Assembly (NCBI GenBank): GCA_002452855.1
Contig: DKFS01000094.1
Location: forward strand, 1 to 9,898
Direction: 5' to 3'
Length of the DNA stretch: 9,898 nt
Origin: Sulfurospirillum sp. UBA6790
GTDB lineage: Bacteria > Campylobacterota > Campylobacteria > Campylobacterales > Sulfurospirillaceae
This document shows positions 1-5,283 of the stretch, one piece after another; the stretch's first letter is position 1, and every line of letters starts with the position of its first letter. Below the pieces are notes generated by a model. That model ran no database searches. It had not been told where the DNA came from and worked only from the letters and a program-made list of their open reading frames with translations. The position numbers and the translations under genes were made by a program.

Positions 1-292
1 GTAAAAAAGCACTTTTTTTACCAATAGGCTCAAATAACGTAAACTGAACATGCGGTAAAGCCAATGCGAGTAAAAAACCAGGAAATCCAGCTCCTGTTCC
101 AACGTCAATGGCATTGTGAAGATGTTCGACCTCTAAATATTCGATAGGATAGATACTATCCTCAACATTCTTCATAACGGCTTCTTTTGTCTTTGCGCCT
201 GTGATATTGTGCGTTTGGTTGTATTGTAGCAAGAGTGTTGTAAAAACATCCACTTGCTGCCAAAAAGAAGAGGGTAATTCAAATGCTGCCAT
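1..292 (-). CDS. rsmG: 16S rRNA (guanine-527-N7)-methyltransferase RsmG (GidB), 5' part only
   Basis: The first 97 codons of rsmG are visible; the rest lies beyond position 1. RsmG uses S-adenosylmethionine to methylate N7 of G527 in 16S rRNA, in the 530 loop. The visible protein starts MAAFELPSSFWQQVD, has the family's N-terminal helical part (LLQYNQTHNITGAKT, residues about 20-34) and then the SAM-binding glycine loop DVGTGAGFPG (about residues 65-74), followed by LFEPIGKK, the usual acidic end of strand 2. The ATG at 292 was chosen because I see no in-frame ATG in the ~45 bp just upstream, and AAAAGG lies about 10 bases upstream as a weak ribosome binding site. In C. jejuni, as I recall, this gene directly follows ribA; here several genes separate them. 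Function is firm; the exact start is moderately sure. Confidence 0.93.
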   Translation of the reverse strand, partial: MAAFELPSSFWQQVDVFTTLLLQYNQTHNITGAKTKEAVMKNVEDSIYPIEYLEVEHLHNAIDVGTGAGFPGFLLALALPHVQFTLFEPIGKKSAFL

Positions 293-412
293 ACCTACAG
301 ACCTTTTCTGTGCTAAATAAAGAATATATCCTATCGAAAGAGGGATTAATGATGTATTAATATTTTCTACAAAATGTGCAGAACGCCTCTTTTTCTAGGT
401 GGACATCTTTAT
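293..412 (-). promoter_or_regulatory. Spacer between chemoreceptor remnant and rsmG; possible rsmG promoter
   Basis: This 120-bp AT-rich spacer separates the restored stop of the chemoreceptor (413-415) from the rsmG start. On the minus strand a TATATT hexamer (plus-strand 323-328) would place a transcript start about 25 bases upstream of the rsmG ATG, so it is a plausible -10 element. There is no convincing -35, which is normal for campylobacterial sigma-70 promoters. An inverted repeat ATTAAT-N5-ATTAAT (345-361) lies just upstream of it. I see no convincing terminator hairpin for the chemoreceptor here. The promoter call is weak. Confidence 0.25.
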
Positions 413-597
413 TTAATGGATGCGAAATTGTTTTAACTCGATATTGGCACTTTCAGCTTTTAGGGAAAGATGTTTTGATATCTCTTCAACATTTTCGCCT
501 AAGGTGTTATTTTGTTCTGAAAGAAGCGTTACTTCATCAATATGCTGTTGAAATGTCTCAACGGTTTGCGGATTATATGATGTTGAGACGTTTGTTG
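413..597 (-). pseudogene. Out-of-frame C-terminal tail of the chemoreceptor
   Basis: Read one base back from the receptor frame, the minus strand from about 595 to the TAA at 413-415 encodes [20 protein letters not shown], then [20 protein letters not shown] and KHLSLKAESANIELKQFRIH. It has the regular hydrophobic spacing of the descending coiled-coil helix of MCP signalling domains and continues smoothly from ISEQ in the main frame. In this frame a TGA at 599-601 blocks reading from upstream, so the frame change must lie below 599 and above the main-frame stop at 529. The most natural join is in the GAGCAACAAACG stretch (600-589), where one missing A would restore SEQTNVS. No long homopolymer or classical -1 slippery heptamer is present. 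It could be a real mutation or a sequencing error. Confidence 0.85.
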
Positions 598-2397
598 CTC
601 AGAAATCTGTACGGTATGGCTTAGTTTATTAGACGTGTGATTGGATTGGTCGATGAGTGTCGTTGCTTCTTGCGAGAGATGATAAAACGATTGTGAAATT
701 GTTTCCGTTTCGGTTGTAACCGTATGAATCGTTTGTACGATCACATTGGTCATAGCGCTAATTTCAAGCAGCGAGCTTTGTGTCCGTTCGGCCAATTTTC
801 GTACTTCATCCGCAACCACGGCAAACCCTCGTCCATGCTCTCCCGCGCGTGCTGCTTCTATGGCCGCATTGAGCGCTAAAAGATTGGTTTGGTCGGCAAT
901 ATCGCCAATGATTTCGAGAACACCTTTTATTTGTATGGCTTGCTTTGATAATGAATCGACTTGCTCTCCTAAATCATGCTGTTTTTGCGCTCCTTGTGAA
1001 ATCATCGAGACAACTTTACTCATATTGGCAACAAAGGATTCAAGTGTTTTTTTTGTTTCTTGTAAGTCAAGCGTTGTTGTAGAAGACATCTGTTGCATGG
1101 TATTTTCTTTCTCTTTCAGTGATGCCATCTCGTGTTGGATTGAATGAATAAAATGATTTTGTTTGGTGATGTTTTGGGCTAAATTGGATGAGACGTTTCC
1201 TAAACTAGCACTGGCTTCCACGCTTTGATTGGAAGAATCAATGGCTTTGGTAATCGCCATACGAAAGTTATGAATGAGTTTTTGAACTTGCCCTAAGGTG
1301 TCTGAAATCTCGTTGTCTCGGTTGAGTTCGAGTGAAAGTGTCAAATCAAGATTTGAGGCGATGGTTTCTAGTTTCTTTTGTGATAATTGAATAGTTTGAA
1401 TAATATCTTTAAACGTGGCATACAATAAAATCATCACAAACAACGTTACAAGAAATAAGCCACCGCTGTGAAGGGTCATATTGTATTTTGTGTCGTTATG
1501 CAGAGTATCTAACGCTGCTAAAACCTCTTTGGAAAGGGCATCATCCACCTCTTTTAAAAGATTGATTTTTTGAGTGATTGTGTCAAACCAATAGGTGGCA
1601 TCAACACCAAAATCACCGCTTTGCGCTTTTTCAATAGCAATATTGCGCATTTTTTCTACGTCGGCAACAATAGGGGATTGCATAGTTTTTTCATATAAAT
1701 TTGTAGCCGTAAGAGATGCTGTTCCTATAAAAGAGTCAATATAGGAGCTTTGTTCCGATATGAGTGTAATAAGTTTTTCAAACATATGCGGTGCAAATTT
1801 TCCTGCGGCAAAAGTATTGGATAGTACGGCTCTTTCGATCCCTGAACGCTCTTTTGCTTTTAAAAAATTGGCATAGGCGGAGAGTTGTTTAACGATTTCA
1901 TGGTTAGAGGAAAGAACGGCGGTTGATGCCACAATGTCTAAGAGGTGTTTATTAAGGAGTGTGTAATAGTTCACTTCATCTTGGGCACTGATTTGCAAGG
2001 TATCGACGCGTTTACGTATGGAAGGCAATTCTTTTAATAGGGTATCGATTTTTGCGATTTTATCAAGAAGGGACTTAGAATAATTTGCTTTTTCTAGGGA
2101 AATGAGTGCATTTTGATAGCCGCGTTGGTATTGGTCAGTCAATGCACGCTGCGGTGGAAGTTTATCGGCAAATTTTTTACCCGAAGAGCCTAAAAAGCCA
2201 GCACTTGCACCTCTTTCTTTTTGTGTCTCATGAACAAAAAGGCTGATACTGGTTGAGAGTTGAACCAGTGATTGGAGTTGATCGAGTTCATTAAGTTGCT
2301 CTTTCCCATCATAAAGTGATTTGAACCCTAAAGCGAGTGCTGCAGTAATAACAATAAAAGAGACTAAAGCTAATTGTAGTTTAATGGTGCGTCGCAT
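529..2397 (-). CDS. Methyl-accepting chemotaxis protein with NIT sensor domain, C-terminus frameshifted
   Basis: This is a membrane chemoreceptor that would signal through CheW/CheA. Counting from the ATG at 2397, residues 7-26 form membrane helix 1. The sensor follows, with a NIT-domain signature ([16 protein letters not shown], about 56-71); NIT domains sense nitrate or nitrite in known cases. Membrane helix 2 is at about 312-329, then a HAMP-like linker, then the signalling hairpin with [20 protein letters not shown] (about 502-521). The last ~21 residues of the open frame ([10 protein letters not shown]..., stop at 529-531) do not resemble a receptor tail; the expected tail lies in the next frame down to 413. 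A one-base loss near 592-597 would explain this, giving about 661 residues when restored. The start at 2397 is preferred over the in-frame ATG at 2460: it has AAAGGGA upstream, begins MRRTIKLQ directly before helix 1, and a promoter lies between the two. Confidence 0.9.
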   Translation of the reverse strand: MRRTIKLQLALVSFIVITAALALGFKSLYDGKEQLNELDQLQSLVQLSTSISLFVHETQKERGASAGFLGSSGKKFADKLPPQRALTDQYQRGYQNALISLEKANYSKSLLDKIAKIDTLLKELPSIRKRVDTLQISAQDEVNYYTLLNKHLLDIVASTAVLSSNHEIVKQLSAYANFLKAKERSGIERAVLSNTFAAGKFAPHMFEKLITLISEQSSYIDSFIGTASLTATNLYEKTMQSPIVADVEKMRNIAIEKAQSGDFGVDATYWFDTITQKINLLKEVDDALSKEVLAALDTLHNDTKYNMTLHSGGLFLVTLFVMILLYATFKDIIQTIQLSQKKLETIASNLDLTLSLELNRDNEISDTLGQVQKLIHNFRMAITKAIDSSNQSVEASASLGNVSSNLAQNITKQNHFIHSIQHEMASLKEKENTMQQMSSTTTLDLQETKKTLESFVANMSKVVSMISQGAQKQHDLGEQVDSLSKQAIQIKGVLEIIGDIADQTNLLALNAAIEAARAGEHGRGFAVVADEVRKLAERTQSSLLEISAMTNVIVQTIHTVTTETETISQSFYHLSQEATTLIDQSNHTSNKLSHTVQISEQQTSQHHIIRKPLRHFNSILMK

Positions 2398-2424
2398 CTG
2401 TATTCCCTTTTGGTAATTTTCTAT

Positions 2425-2454
2425 ATTATCCCAAGGATAGAAGGCAAAATGCAA
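2425..2454 (-). promoter_or_regulatory. Candidate sigma-70 promoter for the chemoreceptor
   Basis: On the minus strand TTGCAT (plus 2449-2454) is followed after 18 bases by GATAAT (plus 2425-2430). A start about 7 bases further on would give a leader of about 20 bases containing AAAGGGA before the ATG at 2397. The position lies between the upstream gene's terminator and the receptor gene, so the receptor is probably its own transcription unit. It is a match by eye only. Confidence 0.45.
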
Positions 2455-2471
2455 TGACATAAGTCAAAGAA

Positions 2472-2496
2472 ATCAAGAGCAGTGATTGCTCTTGAT
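2472..2496 (-). terminator. Rho-independent terminator of the superoxide reductase gene
   Basis: A perfect 10-bp stem ATCAAGAGCA / TGCTCTTGAT flanks a 5-base loop (2482-2486), 18 bases past the stop codon of the superoxide reductase gene. On the minus strand the stem is followed by TTTCTTTGACTT, an interrupted T tract. The plus-strand side lacks a T tract (GGTGAGATAG), so it should act on minus-strand transcripts. It separates this gene from the downstream chemoreceptor. Confidence 0.75.
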
Positions 2497-2514
2497 GGTG
2501 AGATAGAATGCGAT

Positions 2515-2943
2515 TTAAGAAAGTTTGGCGGTTGTGGTGTATTCTCCGTGAATATTACATTTAGAGATAGCCGTTACCATTTTGACCTCTTTAGCATTGA
2601 CTCTAGCGGCCAGATACCCACGTGAAATGACGGGCTCTAACGCAACACTGGCGATTTTTTTACCATCAGCTAAAAGGTCAATTTCGTAAATCCAATGCTT
2701 CTCCTCGCTTGGGTGGAGAATACCTTTTTGTCCAATATTGACTTCTACTAACGCATATCCTTTTGCGTCTGTTGCACCAATAGTGATTTCAGGAGAGTGT
2801 TTGAGTTCTGCTTCTGTGGGATTTGCAGGATCTTTGATCGAGACCATTTGTTTATTGACGATGAGTTTTGAGTCGTATGCTGATGCATAGGTGGTAGCTA
2901 AAGCTGCAAGCGCAGCAACTTTTAAGGCGTCTCTTCGTTTCAT
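2515..2943 (-). CDS. Tat-type exported class II superoxide reductase (neelaredoxin/desulfoferrodoxin iron domain)
   Basis: This 142-residue protein matches the mononuclear-iron domain of superoxide reductases, which reduce superoxide to peroxide without making oxygen. All five expected iron ligands can be assigned: His49 (KHSPEI), His77 and His83 (LHPSEEKHWI, spacing 6), Cys129 and His132 (CNIHGEY). Lys48 before His49 matches the conserved Lys that helps draw in superoxide. There is no N-terminal rubredoxin-like Cys4 centre, so it is class II, not desulfoferrodoxin. The N-terminus MKRRDALK plus a hydrophobic Ala-rich stretch and AxA site (Ala20-Ser21-Ala22) looks like a short twin-arginine signal, implying a periplasmic, pre-folded protein; this is inferred. 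AAGGAG six bases before the ATG supports the start. It is divergent from the NiSOD gene, and the two may share control. A SoxY-like role was considered but the SoxY GGC tail is absent. Confidence 0.88.
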   Translation of the reverse strand: MKRRDALKVAALAALATTYASAYDSKLIVNKQMVSIKDPANPTEAELKHSPEITIGATDAKGYALVEVNIGQKGILHPSEEKHWIYEIDLLADGKKIASVALEPVISRGYLAARVNAKEVKMVTAISKCNIHGEYTTTAKLS

Positions 2944-3057
2944 GTTGTCTCCTTAGAATCAAAAGATAAAATTAATTGTATATTAAAATGTTAAATATTT
3001 GTTTAATAATAAAGAGTAAAATGAAAGCCATAAAACCAACAATCATAAGGAGGAGAA
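2944..3057. promoter_or_regulatory. Divergent control region between superoxide reductase and NiSOD genes
   Basis: This 114-bp, very AT-rich spacer must hold the promoters of both genes. On the minus strand TACAAT (plus 2975-2980) is a fair -10 giving a leader of about 24 bases. On the plus strand TAATAA (3004-3009) or TAAAAT (3017-3022) could be the NiSOD -10; I cannot choose. An inverted repeat TTAAT-N5-ATTAA (2972-2986) overlaps the minus-strand -10, and TTAAA-N6-TTTAA (2991-3006) lies next to it. These could be operator sites for a stress or metal regulator, but short AT-rich repeats arise readily by chance. The NiSOD start is preceded by a near-ideal AAGGAGGAG (3048-3056). Confidence 0.5.
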
Positions 3058-3534
3058 ATGAAACAGTTATCCCAGTTTTTTACCCCTGAAATAGCACATG
3101 CGCATTGTGATATTCCGTGTGGTATTTATGATCCTATTGTTGCTCAAATTGCAGCGCTAAGTGTGGTTCGTATGGTCGATCAGATTACAGCTTTACCTGT
3201 GAGCAATGATGCTCAATATTTTAATACACTAAGCCGCTATATCGCCGTTAAAGAGAGCGAAGCCGTAAAGTGTAAAGAAGAAATCCGTGTGATTTGGGGT
3301 GATTTTATTAAGCCAGCCCATGTTGAAAAATACCCAAATATTCATACCCTCGTACATACGATTATGGGGTTGGGTGGGGCAGCTAAACAACATGTTTCTC
3401 GTGAAAAAGCGATGGCTTTATTGGATGCGGTGAATGAATTTGCGGCTATTTTCTGGGAAATTAAAGGTGTTGCAACCAAAAAGGCAAAAGCGCCTTACTT
3501 ACCGAATGAGGAGTTGGTGTATCCTATCCTATGA
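3058..3534 (+). CDS. sodN: Nickel superoxide dismutase precursor (NiSOD)
   Basis: NiSOD converts two superoxide to oxygen and peroxide in the cytoplasm, as a hexamer of four-helix bundles in known cases. The diagnostic nickel hook HCDIPCGIYDP starts at His16; after removal of the 15-residue leader (MKQLSQFFTPEIAHA) His16 becomes His1, Cys17 Cys2 and Cys21 Cys6, the nickel ligands. Family landmarks follow: SRYIAVKESEA (59-69), IWGDFIKPAHVEKYPNIH (79-96) and IFWEIKG (131-137). The precursor is 158 residues, mature 143, longer than the ~117 of Streptomyces and closer to the cyanobacterial and marine bacterial type, with a C-terminal extension of about 20 residues after IFWEIKG. The leader is not a Sec or Tat signal, so the enzyme should stay in the cytosol. 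Start is fixed by a strong AAGGAGGAG. The stop overlaps the start of the peptidase gene, so the two are translationally coupled. Confidence 0.96.
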   Translation: MKQLSQFFTPEIAHAHCDIPCGIYDPIVAQIAALSVVRMVDQITALPVSNDAQYFNTLSRYIAVKESEAVKCKEEIRVIWGDFIKPAHVEKYPNIHTLVHTIMGLGGAAKQHVSREKAMALLDAVNEFAAIFWEIKGVATKKAKAPYLPNEELVYPIL

Positions 3535-3800
3535 TGAAGATTTTTAAAGTTGAGGGTGATTCCATGTACCCTCTTGCAAAGGAAGGCGATTGGATAATCG
3601 CCTTTCGACCACTGTCATTAAAGCTAGGTGATTTGGTCCTGTTTTATTATGAGGGTGTGGGTATGATGCTTAAACAGATTACTCGCATTGAAAAAAAAGG
3701 TATTTTTGTCGAAGGCAAAGATGCCATGAGTGTTGATAGTCGAGTGTTTGGCTTGATAGACGCTCGCAAAATTGATTATAAAGTTTGGAAGATTTTTTAA
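3531..3800 (+). CDS. sodX: NiSOD maturation peptidase SodX (S24/S26-type signal-peptidase fold)
   Basis: This 89-residue protein is a minimal Ser/Lys peptidase of the signal peptidase/LexA class. Ser11 in EGDSMYP is the expected nucleophile, Lys48 in MLKQITRI the general base, and EGKDAMSVDSRVFGLI (61-76) matches the conserved box E of signal peptidases (D-S-R-x-x-G). No membrane helix is present, unlike LepB, so it should act in the cytosol. Its placement right after sodN, overlapping by ATGA, identifies it as the peptidase that removes the 15-residue leader to expose His1 of NiSOD. The start could be either of two adjacent ATGs (3531 or 3534); the nearest purine-rich sequence (GAGGAG, 3508-3513) is too far away, so translation probably depends on coupling. 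Confidence 0.93.
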   Translation: MMKIFKVEGDSMYPLAKEGDWIIAFRPLSLKLGDLVLFYYEGVGMMLKQITRIEKKGIFVEGKDAMSVDSRVFGLIDARKIDYKVWKIF

Positions 3801-3801
3801 A

Positions 3802-3833
3802 TTACATGTAAAGCTTTGAGACTTTACATGTAA
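3802..3833. terminator. 32-bp inverted repeat between convergent genes, likely bidirectional terminator
   Basis: TTACATGTAAAG (3802-3813) and its exact complement CTTTACATGTAA (3822-3833) form a perfect 12-bp stem with an 8-base loop, placed in the 39-bp gap between the stops of sodX (plus) and mscL (minus). The position argues for a shared terminator. The tails are poor: AAGATTTTA on the plus strand and TTTAAAAAATC on the minus strand. Each arm also contains the self-complementary decamer TTACATGTAA, with centres 22 bp apart, so a protein-binding function is also possible. Confidence 0.6.
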
Positions 3834-3839
3834 AAGATT

Positions 3840-4268
3840 TTATGCTTGCTCAATGCCACAATAAGGACATTTTTTAGCGGCAACTGGAATGCTCATCGCA
3901 CACTCTGGGCATGCTTTTGTCGTAGGTGCTGCTACCTCTTTTGGCATGATTTTTGTGTATGCTTTTATCATCATAAACATCACAAATCCCAAAATAATAA
4001 ACGAGGTTAAATCATTAAAAAAGACACCGAGTTTAATGGCGGGCGCTCCTGCTTTTTCCAAATCGGCTAAGGATGCATACGTTTTGCCATCAAGCGCGAT
4101 AAACAAAGAAGAAAAATCAACATTTCCCAGTAATAATCCAATAGGAGGCATAATGACATTGGAAACAAGGGATTTTACGATGGTCGCAAATGCCGCACCA
4201 AAAATAAAACCAACCGCCATATCAACAACATTGCCTTTAATCAAAAAATTGCGAAACTCTTTTAACAT
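3840..4268 (-). CDS. mscL: Large-conductance mechanosensitive channel MscL with C-terminal zinc ribbon
   Basis: MscL is a homopentameric inner-membrane pore that opens under membrane tension to release solutes during osmotic downshock. The N-terminus KEFRNFLIKGNVVDMAVGFI (3-22) is the family signature, leading into the pore helix (about 13-43, with the PPIG end). A periplasmic loop of about 35 residues follows, then helix 2 (about 80-106, GVFFNDLTSFIILGF). At 142 residues the length is normal, but the usual C-terminal amphipathic helix bundle is replaced by a likely zinc ribbon with Cys120, Cys123, Cys134 and Cys137 (ACPECAMSIPVAAKKCPYCG). The start has AAGGAG six bases upstream. It is the last gene of the ribA-GNAT-mscL run, 12 bp after the acetyltransferase stop, with the ribosome binding site in that gap. 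Function is firm; the role of the tail is unknown. Confidence 0.96.
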   Translation of the reverse strand: MLKEFRNFLIKGNVVDMAVGFIFGAAFATIVKSLVSNVIMPPIGLLLGNVDFSSLFIALDGKTYASLADLEKAGAPAIKLGVFFNDLTSFIILGFVMFMMIKAYTKIMPKEVAAPTTKACPECAMSIPVAAKKCPYCGIEQA

Positions 4269-4280
4269 CTCAACTCCTTT

Positions 4281-4709
4281 TTAGTCATTTTGAATCTCTT
4301 TCACATAATAGCGGGGTGATTGTAAATAGCCTTGTCGTTCATAAAAACGGTGTGCATCAATACGTCTGCTATGGCAATGCACTTCAATGCGATCACAGTT
4401 GTTTTCTTTGGCAATCTGCGTTGCGTATGCTTCCAGTTCTGAACCGATGCGCAAGTTGCGTGCGGATTCGTCCACAACAAAATAACTGATGCGCAAAAAA
4501 GCGCCCAAAAGGGCAATTTGTGGAATGATATGTAAAGAAAGCAGCGCTAAGACTTTTCTTTCTTTTTCATAAACGAAGAGCATTGCATCGGGGTGGGTTA
4601 GTAATGTCTCGATGCGTTCACCCAGAAAAGAAGCGGTATTGGCATATCCCAATTGAGTGAGAAGTGCTTGGATGGCGTCACAGTCTTGTATCGTAGCACT
4701 TCGTATCAT
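4281..4709 (-). CDS. GNAT-family N-acetyltransferase, substrate unknown
   Basis: This is a 142-residue single-domain GNAT protein. It begins MIRSATIQDCDAIQALLTQLGY, the usual first strand and helix. Motif A is RISYFVVDESARNLRIGSEL (about 91-110), where RNLRIG takes the place of the acetyl-CoA pyrophosphate loop Q/R-x-x-G-x-G/A. Motif B is AHRFYERQGY near residue 120-130. The family moves an acetyl group from acetyl-CoA to an amine; nothing in the sequence gives the substrate. The ATG at 4709 has a clear AGGAG, part of which is the ribA stop codon TAG; an in-frame ATG at 4808 would run 89 bases into ribA and is rejected. Gaps of 10 bp to ribA and 12 bp to mscL make co-transcription likely. It has no evident functional link to either neighbour. 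Confidence 0.88.
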   Translation of the reverse strand: MIRSATIQDCDAIQALLTQLGYANTASFLGERIETLLTHPDAMLFVYEKERKVLALLSLHIIPQIALLGAFLRISYFVVDESARNLRIGSELEAYATQIAKENNCDRIEVHCHSRRIDAHRFYERQGYLQSPRYYVKEIQND

Positions 4710-4719
4710 AAGATTTCTC

Positions 4720-5283
4720 CTAAAATAGGTGTCCCATTTGATCTTTTTTGGTTTTAAGATAGCCTGCGTTGTACTTATTGGGTTCGATGATAACAGGAAC
4801 GCGCTCAACTATGTCGATTCCCTTGAGGCTCTCTAGTTTTCGAGGATTGTTGGTTAAAAGTTTGATGCGAGGGATGGCATAGTAGTTCAAAATAAACTCC
4901 ACCACTTCATACGTTCGCTCATCGGCTTTAAAGCCTAATTGATGATTGGCCTCAATGGTATCGTAGCCTTTATCTTGAAGTGCATAGGCATTGACTTTAT
5001 TGAGTAGTCCAATGTTACGACCTTCTTGACGTAAATAAATCACCATACCTCCCTCTTTTTCAATCATTTTGAGAGCATATTCAAGCTGATCTCGGCAGTC
5101 ACATTTAAGACTACCGATGGTATCTCCGGTTAAACATTCGCTGTGAATTCTGACTAAAGGAATCTCGCCTAATGGCTCTTTTAAGATAACTAAATGCTCT
5201 TTGATACCTTCTTTGAATGACTGAATTTTGAAGGTTCCAAAGCGAGAAGGGAGGTTTGCAACCTCGGAAATTTCTATTTTCAT
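4720..5283 (-). CDS. ribA: GTP cyclohydrolase II
   Basis: RibA opens the imidazole ring of GTP, releasing formate and pyrophosphate, the first step of the pyrimidine branch of riboflavin synthesis. The 187-residue protein has the zinc ligands Cys50, Cys61 and Cys63 (HSECLTGDTIGSLKCDC), the catalytic YLRQEGRNIGL block (83-93) and LLTNNPRK (142-149), all in the normal order. It is a stand-alone enzyme with no fused RibB domain. A TAA stop lies in frame nine bases upstream of the ATG at 5283, so no longer start exists. The region before the ATG (TATAAAAAAAG) lacks a good ribosome binding site, and the likely transcript start is close, so the leader may be very short. It heads the minus-strand ribA-GNAT-mscL unit and is divergent from hemB, the same arrangement I recall for C. 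jejuni Cj0996/Cj0995c. Confidence 0.97.
   Translation of the reverse strand: MKIEISEVANLPSRFGTFKIQSFKEGIKEHLVILKEPLGEIPLVRIHSECLTGDTIGSLKCDCRDQLEYALKMIEKEGGMVIYLRQEGRNIGLLNKVNAYALQDKGYDTIEANHQLGFKADERTYEVVEFILNYYAIPRIKLLTNNPRKLESLKGIDIVERVPVIIEPNKYNAGYLKTKKDQMGHLF

Noticed and set aside
529..600. Programmed -1 frameshift in the chemoreceptor
   Set aside because: No X-XXY-YYZ slippery heptamer or clear downstream structure is visible near 589-600, and programmed shifts are not known for this family.
376..624. Plus-strand 82-residue open frame
   Set aside because: It lies antisense to the chemoreceptor tail and has no ribosome binding site or recognisable product.
746..1147. Plus-strand 133-residue open frame
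   Set aside because: It is antisense to the most conserved part of the chemoreceptor signalling domain; its Ser/Cys-rich translation is typical of a shadow frame.
2398..2460. Longer chemoreceptor start at 2460
   Set aside because: It would place the start upstream of the likely promoter, adds 21 residues unlike a receptor N-terminus, and lacks a ribosome binding site, whereas the ATG at 2397 has one.
3889..4284. Plus-strand 131-residue open frame across mscL
   Set aside because: It is a shadow of mscL, whose protein family is unmistakable on the other strand.
4710..4808. Longer GNAT start at 4808
   Set aside because: The extra 33 residues overlap the end of ribA in another frame; the ATG at 4709 has AGGAG and gives the normal GNAT N-terminus.
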